From: Bacillus halotolerans
Lineage (GTDB): Bacteria; Bacillota; Bacilli; Bacillales; Bacillaceae
DNA length: 64,000 nt
Reading direction: 5' to 3'
NCBI RefSeq assembly: GCF_001517105.1
Contig: NZ_LPVF01000008.1
Span: 124,001-188,000, forward strand
Made by a program: the position numbers and the translations under genes. The notes beneath the pieces are model-generated. The model was not told where the DNA came from. It worked only from the letters and a program-made list of their open reading frames with translations, and made no database searches. This document shows, one piece after another, positions 43,101-51,388 of the stretch (positions are counted from its first letter, which is position 1; each line of letters begins with the position of its first letter).

Positions 43101-43829
43101 TTGTTAAACAACGGAAGTTCAACACCTTTATACATTCAGCTAAAACAAATCATAACAGATGACATTAAAAAGGGCTTGTATTCCCCGGCTGCCAAGCTGC
43201 CCACAGAAAACGAGCTTTGCAGCAAGTATAATGTCAGCCGCATTACCGTCAGAAAAGCCATTCTCGATCTGGTCGAAGAAGGTTATCTGATCAGGCAGCA
43301 GGGAAAAGGAACGTTCGTTAAAAGCCCTAAATTGAAGAGAGAGCTGATCGCAGTAAACGGCTACTCTGAATTTATGGAATCAACCGGGAAAAAACCGAAG
43401 CATCAGGTTCTGTCCCATGAAATCATACCAGCATCGAAACCGATCGCCGAAAAGCTTCAGATCAATCCCGAGAGCCCTGTCGTTGAATTAAAACGGATTT
43501 TATATAACGATGATCAGCCGCTCACCTTTGAGATCACGCATTACCCGCTGGACATGTTTCCTGCCATCAATACGTTTATTGCTGACGGTGTATCTATGCA
43601 CGATATTTTAAAGCAGCAATACCAAGTTGTTCCCACTCACAATACAAAACTATTAAATGTTGTCTATGCCCAGCAGGAGGAAAGCAAATACTTGGATTGC
43701 GATATCGGGGATGCGCTGTTTGAAATCGATAAAACCGCATTTACCTCAAACGATCAGCCGATCTACTGCTCACTGTTTTTGATGCACACAAACCGTGTCA
43801 CATTTACAATCAACAGTCCCTACACATGA
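43101..43829 (+). CDS. frlR: GntR-family (HutC type) repressor of the fructosamine operon
   Basis: A 242-residue regulator that represses frlBONMD in B. subtilis. N-terminal winged helix (about 5-70) with LPTENELCSKYNVSRITVRKAI and GYLIRQQGKGTFV; C-terminal UTRA ligand domain (about 90-235). The track-like longer frame begins at an ATG with no ribosome binding site; TTG 43101 follows AAAAGGAGG. Divergent from yurJ and convergent with frlD. Confidence 0.93.
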   Translation: MLNNGSSTPLYIQLKQIITDDIKKGLYSPAAKLPTENELCSKYNVSRITVRKAILDLVEEGYLIRQQGKGTFVKSPKLKRELIAVNGYSEFMESTGKKPKHQVLSHEIIPASKPIAEKLQINPESPVVELKRILYNDDQPLTFEITHYPLDMFPAINTFIADGVSMHDILKQQYQVVPTHNTKLLNVVYAQQEESKYLDCDIGDALFEIDKTAFTSNDQPIYCSLFLMHTNRVTFTINSPYT

Positions 43830-43836
43830 CAGGCAT

Positions 43837-43873
43837 AAAAAACGAGACACTGCTTATAGTATTCTCGTTTTTT
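43837..43873. terminator. Bidirectional terminator between frlR and frlD
   Basis: An 11-bp stem AAAAAACGAGA/TCTCGTTTTTT with a 15-nt loop; the frlD stop lies in the loop. Confidence 0.82.
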
Positions 43874-44708
43874 CACTGCTTCCCCCTTCCTCCAGGCGAT
43901 AGGGATAGCCGTAGCCGAATGCCCCGTACACTCCGCATGTTTTCGCAGCTGTTTCCGCTCCTTGGCGCAAAGCGTTCATCACATCCTGCTTCTCACAAAA
44001 CGCAGTCAAAAATCCCGCGATAAATGAATCTCCCGCTCCGAGTGTGTCTATTATATCAGCTTCCACAATCGGCTGATGGTAGATTCGGTCCCCCGCAGAC
44101 AGGATCGCCCCTTGCCCGCCGCGGGTCATGCAAACAATTTTCGCTCCATACTCATGTGCCTTTTTGGCGAGCTGGCCGCACTCCGTCTCACTCAGATCGC
44201 TCCCTGAAAAGAACGCGTACGTCACATAAGGACAGACCTTTTTCAAATACTCATCCTCTCGATTTGTTGAAAAATCAAAAGAAACCGGGATCAGCCCGCA
44301 CAGCTGCGGCAAATCGTTCTCAAGCCTGCTGTACACACTGGTATGCAGCAGATCATGGTCGCTGATAAAAGATAAGTCCTTTTCCTGGAACACAAGACGG
44401 AGACGCGACTGGATGCCGCCCTTATTCGATCGGACAAAGATCCGGTCCCCCTGTTCATCAAGGGTAACGATTGCCATTCCGTTTTCCCCATGCGCCTGGC
44501 GAATAAAATCAGCGTTGACCTTCTCCAATTTCAGCACATTCAGCAGATGAGCCGCGGCTTCGTCATTGCCGATGATTCCGATATAAGAAGACTCATGCCC
44601 GAGCCGTTTTGCAAGCACTGCGACATTTAAGGCATTTCCTCCCGGATAGAATGTTTCTTGATCCTGATAGTAGTCTACAACGTTGTCTCCAATAGCAATT
44701 AATTTCAT
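43854..44708 (-). CDS. frlD: Fructosamine kinase
   Basis: PfkB/ribokinase-family kinase, 284 residues, that phosphorylates C6 of fructose-amino acids (Amadori products) for FrlB. PfkB signatures GGNALNVAVLAKRLG (about 25) and DTLGAGDSFIAGF (about 225, catalytic Asp). ATG after GAGGAAGC. Last gene of frlBONMD, 13 bp after frlM. Confidence 0.94.
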   Translation of the reverse strand: MKLIAIGDNVVDYYQDQETFYPGGNALNVAVLAKRLGHESSYIGIIGNDEAAAHLLNVLKLEKVNADFIRQAHGENGMAIVTLDEQGDRIFVRSNKGGIQSRLRLVFQEKDLSFISDHDLLHTSVYSRLENDLPQLCGLIPVSFDFSTNREDEYLKKVCPYVTYAFFSGSDLSETECGQLAKKAHEYGAKIVCMTRGGQGAILSAGDRIYHQPIVEADIIDTLGAGDSFIAGFLTAFCEKQDVMNALRQGAETAAKTCGVYGAFGYGYPYRLEEGGSSEKTRIL

Positions 44709-44721
44709 TGTGCTTCCTCCT

Positions 44722-45624
44722 TTATCCTTTTACGCTTCCGCTTGCAATCCCGCGGACAAAATATTTCTGCATAAATAAAAATAGAATAATAATCGGCGCG
44801 GCAGAAATCGTTAATCCCGCCAGCAGGACGCCCCAATCCGTCTGCAGCGCATCTCGGAACTGCATCAGCCCCGCTGGAATGGTCCGCAAATTCTCGTCAT
44901 CTATGAAAATAATCGCAAACATAAACTCATTCCACGTATGGTAAGCTGTCAGAATACCCGACGTCACTAAAATGGGTACACTCATTGGTAAGAAAATTCT
45001 GAAAAATACTCCGAAACTCGTACACCCATCTAAATAAGCCGCCTCTTCCAATTCTTTAGAAATAGAAAGAAAATAAGAGCGGATTAAAATGATGGTAAAT
45101 GGAATCCGATAAGCCGCATAAGGCAAAATCAAAGCCCAATACGTATTGTAAAGCCCCAGCGACTGAATAATGGAATAAAGCGGCACAAGACTGACCTGAG
45201 GCGTCAGCATCAAACCGCCAAGACAAAGCACCAAAAAGAACCCTCTTCCTTTAAACTCGAACCTCGAAAGCCCGTATGCCGCCCATGCGCTGATAAAGAC
45301 AGTAATCACACATGTCAGGGCCGTCACGATCACACTGTTCATAAAATAAGAAGAAATCCCCTGATTCCAGGCGGACACAAAGTTCTCCGGATGCCACGAA
45401 GACGGCAGCGACCAGCTGTTCTCAAAAATATCATCCGAGCTTTTAAAGGCGCTCATGACCATCCATAAAAGCGGATAAGCAATCGCGATTAGATAAAGAA
45501 ACAGAAAAACCCATACAGACGTTTCTCCGATATACCATTTTCGCCTCGGCTTTCTTTTCACCTCGATGTGCCGGTCAGGCACAGGCTCTAATCTAAACGA
45601 ATCTGTCTTCTTTTGAGGCAGCAT
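44722..45624 (-). CDS. frlM: Fructosamine ABC transporter permease FrlM (MalG type)
   Basis: A 300-residue membrane permease with about six helices after a polar N-terminus (about 1-35). The EAA loop that contacts the ATPase is ELEEAAYLDGCTSFGVFFRI. Ends in a short basic tail. Forms a heterodimer with FrlN. Three bases separate it from frlN. Confidence 0.93.
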   Translation of the reverse strand: MLPQKKTDSFRLEPVPDRHIEVKRKPRRKWYIGETSVWVFLFLYLIAIAYPLLWMVMSAFKSSDDIFENSWSLPSSWHPENFVSAWNQGISSYFMNSVIVTALTCVITVFISAWAAYGLSRFEFKGRGFFLVLCLGGLMLTPQVSLVPLYSIIQSLGLYNTYWALILPYAAYRIPFTIILIRSYFLSISKELEEAAYLDGCTSFGVFFRIFLPMSVPILVTSGILTAYHTWNEFMFAIIFIDDENLRTIPAGLMQFRDALQTDWGVLLAGLTISAAPIIILFLFMQKYFVRGIASGSVKG

Positions 45625-45627
45625 CTG

Positions 45628-46506
45628 TTAATCCTCCTTTCCGGTTTTAAAGAACTTCATTTGCATGAGCGACAAAGCAAGCGTAATGAGTAACACAACA
45701 GTGGCAATCGCTGAAGCATAGCCCATCATATCCTTTGTAAAGGCGCTTTTATATAAGAATGTGCTTAATACCTCAGAAGCGTTTCCCGGTCCGCCGCCTG
45801 TCAAAATGTACGGCTCGTTAAACACTGTAAAAGCGCCTGTCAGCGTCATCACCACCGCAACAAAAGACATCTCTTTCGTCTGGGGAATGGTAATGTGAAA
45901 AAACTGCTGAATTTTTCCCGCACCGTCAAGACGCGCCGCTTCATACAGTTCATCCGGTATTTTTTGAATCGACACAATATACAGCATCGCAATATAACCG
46001 ACAGACTGCCACTGCGACACAAAGATGACAGAAAGCATAGCCGTGCTGTCCTCCCCGAGCCATGCCCTCGTCAGCTGATCAAGCCCGATTGCCTGAAGCA
46101 GCTGATTCAAAAGCCCCGTCTCAGGGTTGTAAATAAAATCAAATAAAAGCGCGATCACCGTCATCGAGATGACAACCGGCAAAAAGAAAACGGTACGAAA
46201 AAAAGGCGACCATTTTCTGACCAGCTTATCCTCAAGCACCGCCGCCAAAATCAAACCGCCAAACACCTGGCATACAATTGAGATCACTGCGTAGAGCACG
46301 TTATTCGTGAGGGCTTGATAAAAGACAGGATCACGAAATAATTCAACATAGTTCTTCAATCCGATAAACGTTTTTTCCGGAGAAAAAGAGCTCCATTGAA
46401 ACAGACTGAGAAAGACATTCTCAAAAATCGGGATATAAACGAAAAGTAGAAAAACAAGAGCCGGCAGTAAAAACAAATAGGGGATTATTCTATTTTGGTT
46501 GACCAA
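45628..46506 (-). CDS. frlN: Fructosamine ABC transporter permease FrlN (MalF type)
   Basis: A 292-residue permease with about six helices; EAA loop DELYEAARLDGAGKIQQFF. The frame is open for 15 further codons to an ATG at 46551, but those codons run through a 12-bp hairpin. I choose TTG 46506, which follows AAAGGAG at a spacing of about 11. The upstream hairpin (46529-46560) separates it from frlO. Confidence 0.92.
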   Translation of the reverse strand: MVNQNRIIPYLFLLPALVFLLFVYIPIFENVFLSLFQWSSFSPEKTFIGLKNYVELFRDPVFYQALTNNVLYAVISIVCQVFGGLILAAVLEDKLVRKWSPFFRTVFFLPVVISMTVIALLFDFIYNPETGLLNQLLQAIGLDQLTRAWLGEDSTAMLSVIFVSQWQSVGYIAMLYIVSIQKIPDELYEAARLDGAGKIQQFFHITIPQTKEMSFVAVVMTLTGAFTVFNEPYILTGGGPGNASEVLSTFLYKSAFTKDMMGYASAIATVVLLITLALSLMQMKFFKTGKED

Positions 46507-46528
46507 GGATAACTCATCTCCTTTATAA

Positions 46529-46560
46529 AAAGAAAAGGTGCGTCGCTTCACCTTTTCTTT
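46529..46560 (-). terminator. Intra-operon hairpin between frlO and frlN
   Basis: Perfect 12-bp arms AAAGAAAAGGTG/CACCTTTTCTTT with an 8-nt loop, three bases after the frlO stop. The 3' arm ends TTTTCTTTTTATAAA, so it can act as a partial terminator or as an mRNA end protector, giving more binding protein than permease. Confidence 0.65.
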
Positions 46561-46563
46561 GAT

Positions 46564-47832
46564 TTATTCAGCTGACGCCTTCACTTGCTTGGCTGCTTTT
46601 TGGACGGCTTTCATGACCTGCTCCGGTGTCATGTCGCCGCCAAGCATTTGCTGGACGCTTGTTAAGTACACATCTGCGATTTCAACATCAACATCCATAT
46701 CGAACCACGGAACCATTGATTTGGCATCTACGATATGCTGAACGGCTTCACGCTGAATGGCTGTAGAATTTTCTTCGGTTGCCGTCCCTTGCACCGCACT
46801 GTATTTGCCGACGTCTTTAACGAGCTTTTCACCCATTTTTTCCGAGGTCAGAAATTGCAAAAATTCCACTGCTTCCTTCGGATGTTTTGTTTTCGAAGAA
46901 ATCATAAATCCTTCAGGCGCCCCCGTTAACGCTTCTGAAGATCCTTTTTGTCCGCTGATTTCAGGGAATGAGAACATCCCTAGATTCACTGGCTCGACCA
47001 GTTTGATTTCAGCCGTTTCCGCATATATCATCGCCGACTTTCCGCTCTTAAATTGCTGTCTCACATATTCATGGTCGACGGAATTTACATGTTTATTGAA
47101 GTAAGGCATCAGTTCCTGCAGCTTTTCAAGTGCTTTCACATAGCCTTCATCGGTAAATTCACCCGTTTTGGCGTTATAATCCTTTTCTCTTGTTTTTTCA
47201 TCGACCATCCGCTGATTCAGCGTGCCGATATAATGTGAGATTGTCCAAGGCGCTTTTGTTCCGAAACTGATCGGCGTATAGCCATTTTCTTTCAGCTTCT
47301 TGGAGACATCAATGAGTTCATCCCAAGTCGCCGGCGGCTCTAGATTGAGCTTTTTAAAAATATCTTTATTATAGAAAAATGATTTAGCGTCCATTTGCCA
47401 CGGCACGCCATATTGTTTGTTTTCATACGTAAATGGTGTAACTTGCGATTGAACGAGCTGCGATGACCAATCTGTATCATCTTTGTAGTAGGACGAGAGA
47501 TCAAGTGCTTTATTTCCTCTGATAAATTTAAAAGCAAACTCGTCACTCCATGAGAAGTAAATATCAGGAGGGCTGCTGGTTCCCAGCATAACTTTAATTT
47601 TATCTTTATAGGAGTCATTCAAAACCGCTTCAGTTTGAATGTCGATATCCGGATGCTCTTTTTCAAATTCCTTTACAACCTCTTCAAAATACCTTTTCTC
47701 CGGCTCCTTCGGCCATCTGTGGAAAAATTTCAATGTCACCTTTCCATCCGCTGAACTGCCCTGGCTCGAACAGCCCGCAATGGTGAGCATACTGACAGCT
47801 GCAATGATCAAAAATAAAAACATTTTCTTCAA
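46564..47832 (-). CDS. frlO: Fructosamine-binding lipoprotein FrlO
   Basis: Solute-binding protein, 422 residues, of the family 1 (MalE-like) extracellular binding proteins. Signal peptide [20 protein letters not shown] with lipobox IAGC, Cys21. Typical elements [10 protein letters not shown] and the aromatic/hinge region [22 protein letters not shown] after GGAGG. Second gene of the operon; a 38-bp palindrome lies just upstream. Confidence 0.93.
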   Translation of the reverse strand: MKKMFLFLIIAAVSMLTIAGCSSQGSSADGKVTLKFFHRWPKEPEKRYFEEVVKEFEKEHPDIDIQTEAVLNDSYKDKIKVMLGTSSPPDIYFSWSDEFAFKFIRGNKALDLSSYYKDDTDWSSQLVQSQVTPFTYENKQYGVPWQMDAKSFFYNKDIFKKLNLEPPATWDELIDVSKKLKENGYTPISFGTKAPWTISHYIGTLNQRMVDEKTREKDYNAKTGEFTDEGYVKALEKLQELMPYFNKHVNSVDHEYVRQQFKSGKSAMIYAETAEIKLVEPVNLGMFSFPEISGQKGSSEALTGAPEGFMISSKTKHPKEAVEFLQFLTSEKMGEKLVKDVGKYSAVQGTATEENSTAIQREAVQHIVDAKSMVPWFDMDVDVEIADVYLTSVQQMLGGDMTPEQVMKAVQKAAKQVKASAE

Positions 47833-47851
47833 AGGGTTGGCCTCCTCTGGA

Positions 47852-47889
47852 CATTAGACTATAATGTTATATAACATTATAGTCTAATG
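47852..47889. promoter_or_regulatory. Perfect 38-bp palindrome between frlB and frlO, likely FrlR operator
   Basis: Every base of 47852-47870 pairs with 47871-47889 with no spacer. The core ATAATGTTATATAACATTAT (47861-47880) differs at one of 20 positions from 48925-48944 in front of frlB. In mRNA it can also fold as a long stem in the 80-nt frlB-frlO gap. Confidence 0.7.
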
Positions 47890-47912
47890 CATAATGGTTC
47901 CTCTTTTTCAGA

Positions 47913-48899
47913 TCAATACTCAACTTTCCACATGTATCTTCTATGAGATAAAGGATGATTTCTTGCTTCTGCCAAAGCGTCCGCATAGCTTCTCAGCACA
48001 CGGTTAAGAACGAGCGGAGCAAGGTAGCCTTTTATTGAATCGTCAATTGCAGTGAAGTCGTAAGATGCGGCATCGAGCACAGTCAGCTTTTTGCCATATT
48101 TTTTCGAGAAGGTAAGCGCCCGCTCTTCAAGAGGCCTTGTTTCATCTAAACCGAGCAGGATGATAAACGGCACGGATTCATCAATAATTTCAAACGGTCC
48201 GTGAAAATATTCTCCGGCATGAATGGCGTGGGAATGAATCCATTGCATTTCCATGAGAATGCAGATGCTGTAGGAGTAAGCGACACCGTAGTTTGCACCG
48301 CTTGCCATTGTATAAATGATGCTTTCTTTTTCATGTATTTTTGCAAATTGCTGTGCGTTTTCTGCTTCCTGCTTAAGGGCTTCATCATACACAGCCTGCA
48401 ATTGATCTAAACCTTCTATTGCTTGTTCAAATTTCGTATTGTTTTCTAATACCTGCAAAGCGCCGAAAACGATTTGATATAGAACACCATAGTTCGTATT
48501 GATCGCCTGCGCCTCATCACCCCAGTCATATTGGGCGACATATTGCGCTTCCTGTGCTAAAGGAGACTCCGGCTTATACGTCATTGCAATCGTAAGCGCG
48601 CCTTTGCTTCTCGCAAATGCAGCGGCTTTTACCGTTTCCGGAGTATTTCCCGAATGCGAGCACAAAATGACAAGAGACTTTTCACCAAGCTGCACAGGGT
48701 TTCGCTGAATAAATTCATTAGAGCTGTAAAGGTCGGAGCTGATTGATTTTGACTCCCTGTCAAACACATATTTACTCGGATACATGATGGCCGAAGACCC
48801 TCCGCATGCGACAAAGAATACATGGTCAATGGTTTTTCCTTTCAAATCCTGCAAGAAAGCTTGAACCTCACGATTAACTTTTGCTGTGACTTGACTCAA
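47913..48899 (-). CDS. frlB: Fructosamine-6-phosphate deglycase
   Basis: Splits 6-phosphofructose-amino acids into glucose 6-phosphate and the amino acid. A SIS-domain isomerase-like protein of 328 residues with two SIS domains: VFFVACGGSSAIMYPSKYVF and ILCSHSGNTPETVKAA (about 25-105), and MASGANYGVAYSYSICILMEM (about 195). The frame opens at a GTG three codons earlier; TTG 48899 sits eight bases after GGAG. First gene of frlBONMD. Confidence 0.94.
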   Translation of the reverse strand: MSQVTAKVNREVQAFLQDLKGKTIDHVFFVACGGSSAIMYPSKYVFDRESKSISSDLYSSNEFIQRNPVQLGEKSLVILCSHSGNTPETVKAAAFARSKGALTIAMTYKPESPLAQEAQYVAQYDWGDEAQAINTNYGVLYQIVFGALQVLENNTKFEQAIEGLDQLQAVYDEALKQEAENAQQFAKIHEKESIIYTMASGANYGVAYSYSICILMEMQWIHSHAIHAGEYFHGPFEIIDESVPFIILLGLDETRPLEERALTFSKKYGKKLTVLDAASYDFTAIDDSIKGYLAPLVLNRVLRSYADALAEARNHPLSHRRYMWKVEY

Positions 48900-48924
48900 A
48901 TCCTTCACTCCTCATTTTTATTAT

Positions 48925-48944
48925 ATAACGTTATATAACATTAT
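48925..48944. promoter_or_regulatory. FrlR operator at the frlB promoter
   Basis: ATAACGTTATATAACATTAT matches the frlO operator core at 19 of 20 positions. It overlaps a perfect 18-bp palindrome (48921-48938) and a second near-palindrome (48935-48956), giving a dense operator block 26-57 bp before the frlB start. The rest of the 215-bp gap to yurQ is featureless apart from its terminator. Confidence 0.65.
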
Positions 48945-49054
48945 ATATTGTTATATTAAAGTCCTCAGCTTGGATTGTCAATATCATTTTCTGAAATTTC
49001 TCAATAATTTAATCGAGTGATAGACTACAGGCCTACGCACAGAAAAATGCCAAA

Positions 49055-49090
49055 TCAAAAAGCCAGAACTTAGCATAAGCTCTGGCTTCA
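49055..49090 (-). terminator. Terminator of yurQ
   Basis: A stem AAGCCAGAGCTTA/TAAGTTCTGGCTT (one mismatch, GCA-type loop, 49060-49088) with T5 on the minus strand. Confidence 0.8.
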
Positions 49091-49114
49091 CTGCTCAATC
49101 CGCAGACTGACTTC

Positions 49115-49489
49115 TTATTTAAAAAATACCTTGTCTATATTGTACTTCGAGTGCTGTGTATTGATGATGTAGGTTTCGTAAATTTCTCTTTCCATTGGAT
49201 CTTCGACTACACATACTTCAATTTTATATACTTCGTCTCTGTGATTTTTGATCGGTGAGACAGTATCTTCAAAATGCTTCTTAATTCTCTGTCTTAACTT
49301 TCTGGCTTTACCGACAAACAGCAGCTCATCGTGAATGTTGTAAAACATGAAGATGCCGCCTTTATCCCTTGGTATCTGGTGAAAGTCGATGAATCCGTAA
49401 ATCGCCTTTATTTTCGGCTCGTTATCATTGGCTGACTGCTGCCGTTCGGTGATCGTCACATTCGGTGCTGGTATATCAATTTTTATCAA
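49115..49489 (-). CDS. yurQ: GIY-YIG domain protein, UvrC N-terminus-like
   Basis: A 124-residue stand-alone GIY-YIG-type domain. The two strands read GGIFMFYNIHDELLFVGKARKLRQRIKKHF, so the tyrosines of GIY and YIG are replaced (GIF, FVG), while the catalytic-type arginines after VGKA and the distal glutamate (REIYETYIIN) are kept. This arrangement resembles the UvrC nuclease domain. TTG start after GAGG. Function unknown; alone in its unit downstream of frlB. Confidence 0.8.
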   Translation of the reverse strand: MIKIDIPAPNVTITERQQSANDNEPKIKAIYGFIDFHQIPRDKGGIFMFYNIHDELLFVGKARKLRQRIKKHFEDTVSPIKNHRDEVYKIEVCVVEDPMEREIYETYIINTQHSKYNIDKVFFK

Positions 49490-49591
49490 AATCAGTTCAC
49501 GTCCTCTTTTTCATTAAAGATAAATGCTAACACAGACAGGAAAGAAAAGCTAGAACAGCTTTATTATATTTGTTTGTCATGCCTTTCATTA

Positions 49592-50710
49592 TTATGCAAG
49601 CGCTCCGGCAAGATCATAAGGGCTAAGGTCTATTTCTGTCGGCTGTCCGAGAACTAGCTTTGCGAGCTCTGAACCCAGAAACGGCCCCATCGTTAATCCC
49701 GACGCGCCTAAACCGTTAGCGGCGTAAAGTCCTTGAACATTCGGCACGGCACCCACCACTGGCAGAAACCCCGGTGTAAACGGTCTGAAGCCCACTCTTG
49801 TTTCAATGACTGTGCTGTCAGCAAGCCCCGGGGCTGCGGCAAGGGCTTTGCTCAAGACTTCATGCTGTCCCCCTGCTGTCACACGCAGGTCTTTAAGATC
49901 GGCCTCATTTTCATGGGTGGCGCCTGCTACAATTCTGCCGTCATCAAAGGACAAAATATACTGGTCATTCGGCGGCATCACCACCGGCCATGATCCAGTA
50001 TCTGCACTAGGAATTTCAAAATGCATAATCTGCGCCTTCTGAAAGGATACTTGAAAATGAATGCCCAGAGGCTTCATCAACTCATTGGCCCATGCCCCTC
50101 CAGTCACGATCACACTATCAGCCTCAAACTGCTGCTTGTCTGTTTGGACACCGGTGACTCCTCCGTTCTCAAAAAGCAAGGACGCATTTCCTTTTACAAT
50201 GACCGCACCATGTTTCTCGGCAGCGCTTAAAAGCGACCGGCATAGCGCCCTCCCGTTCACACGAGCGGCGCCGCTGATATGAACCGATTCATAGCCATCA
50301 GCTAAAATGGGAAACAGCTTTTTCGTTTCACTCGCGGACAAACGGGTGATGTCACCGATCTCCGGCGCATGCTCGCGCCTCTTATACGCCCGCTCCTCCA
50401 TCTTATCAAGCTTCACTGAATCAGTGTGAATGCTGATCGCCCCGACACGCTTGTATCCGGTGTCTGTCTCTCCGTCCTCTTCCAGTTGCTTGATTAAATC
50501 ATTATAGTATCGCGCTCCGCCCTTAGCGAGCTGGTACCAATCCTGATTGCGGCGCTGCGACAGCCAAGGACAGACGATCCCCGCCGCCGCGTCAGTCGCT
50601 TGTCCCGGTTCATTCCGGTCAATCACCGTAACCCGGGCTCCTGATTTTGCGAGATGATAAGCCGTCGACGCACCTAGTATGCCTGCGCCGACGATGATGT
50701 AAGACTTCAT
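49592..50710 (-). CDS. yurR: FAD-dependent amino acid oxidase-like protein
   Basis: A 372-residue DAO-family oxidoreductase (DadA/glycine oxidase-like). FAD-binding start YIIVGAGILGASTAYHLA, then DRNEPGQATDAAAGIV; C-terminal FAD contact GLYAANGLGASGLTMGPFLG. ATG 50710 follows AAAGGTG; the in-frame TTG two codons earlier is a poor alternative. Substrate unknown. Transcribed away from sspG. Confidence 0.88.
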   Translation of the reverse strand: MKSYIIVGAGILGASTAYHLAKSGARVTVIDRNEPGQATDAAAGIVCPWLSQRRNQDWYQLAKGGARYYNDLIKQLEEDGETDTGYKRVGAISIHTDSVKLDKMEERAYKRREHAPEIGDITRLSASETKKLFPILADGYESVHISGAARVNGRALCRSLLSAAEKHGAVIVKGNASLLFENGGVTGVQTDKQQFEADSVIVTGGAWANELMKPLGIHFQVSFQKAQIMHFEIPSADTGSWPVVMPPNDQYILSFDDGRIVAGATHENEADLKDLRVTAGGQHEVLSKALAAAPGLADSTVIETRVGFRPFTPGFLPVVGAVPNVQGLYAANGLGASGLTMGPFLGSELAKLVLGQPTEIDLSPYDLAGALA

Positions 50711-50868
50711 ATGCAAACACCTTTTCTTTTATAATATCTATTCATTTTACCAAATAGAGTGCTTTCCTTCGACCTTTAGACCCAATGTGGAAAAATCGCG
50801 AAGTTCGTCCAATCTCTTCACTCTCCTATTGAATATCCTGTCACTATCAATAGAGAAAGGATGATACC

Positions 50869-51018
50869 ATGAGCGAAAATCGTCATGAAAATGAAGAAAA
50901 CCAAAAGCGCAATGTATCAGTTGCTAAAGTTGAAAACAGCGGCAATGCAAAAGTTGTAGTCAACGTGAATACAGATCAGGATCAGGCACAGGCACAGTCT
51001 CAAGACGGAGAAGAGTAA
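50869..51018 (+). CDS. sspG: Minor small acid-soluble spore protein SspG
   Basis: A 49-residue polar spore protein, too short for a 60-residue ORF cutoff. N-terminus MSENRHENEENQKRN, a middle AKVENSGNAKVVVNVN and a Gln/Asp-rich end DQDQAQAQSQDGEE. AGAAAGGATG precedes the ATG. TAA overlaps the ATG of yurS by one base, so the two are coupled. In B. subtilis sspG is expressed late in the mother cell. Confidence 0.88.
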   Translation: MSENRHENEENQKRNVSVAKVENSGNAKVVVNVNTDQDQAQAQSQDGEE

Positions 51019-51293
51019 TGAACGAGAATATCATTCCTATCAACAGACATGCTGCGGAAATGCCCAAAAATGGCTCTGTTATCGAAAACAGCGGCAATTC
51101 GGAAGTCCATATTGATATTCACATTGACACAATGCCGATTGCCTTTGCCATTTTATGCTCTGCATTAGCCGCAAAGCAGATGACAAAAGATGAATTCGAC
51201 ACGGCCTATACTCAATTGCTAGAGATGAACAGCAATTATACCAACAGAACATCTGTGATGAAAGTTGTTAACCCCGAGACAACAGAAAACTGA
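51018..51293 (+). CDS. yurS: YurS, SspG-linked hypothetical protein
   Basis: A 91-residue protein of unknown function coupled to sspG. The first half repeats the theme of SspG (VIENSGNSEVHIDIHID, compare AKVENSGNAKVVV), which suggests common origin. The second half is helical (FAILCSALAAKQMTKDEFD). Probably also a sporulation product. A terminator follows. Confidence 0.85.
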   Translation: MNENIIPINRHAAEMPKNGSVIENSGNSEVHIDIHIDTMPIAFAILCSALAAKQMTKDEFDTAYTQLLEMNSNYTNRTSVMKVVNPETTEN

Positions 51294-51301
51294 GAAAGAA
51301 C

Positions 51302-51336
51302 AACCCCGTGCGCGCCCTCGGCCCACGGTTTTCTTC
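51302..51336 (+). terminator. Terminator of sspG-yurS
   Basis: AACCCCGTG and CACGGTTTTC pair around a GC-rich loop (51302-51330), followed by TTTTCTTCTTTAT. Confidence 0.65.
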
Positions 51337-51343
51337 TTTATAT

Positions 51344-51381
51344 AAAAAGGACGCGTCTGTAAACCAGTCGCGTCCTTTTTT
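51344..51381 (-). terminator. Terminator of the suf operon
   Basis: A 12-bp stem AAAAAGGACGCG/CGCGTCCTTTTT with a 13-nt loop; A-rich left side gives the T-run on the minus strand. Confidence 0.85.
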
Positions 51382-51388
51382 ATTAACA

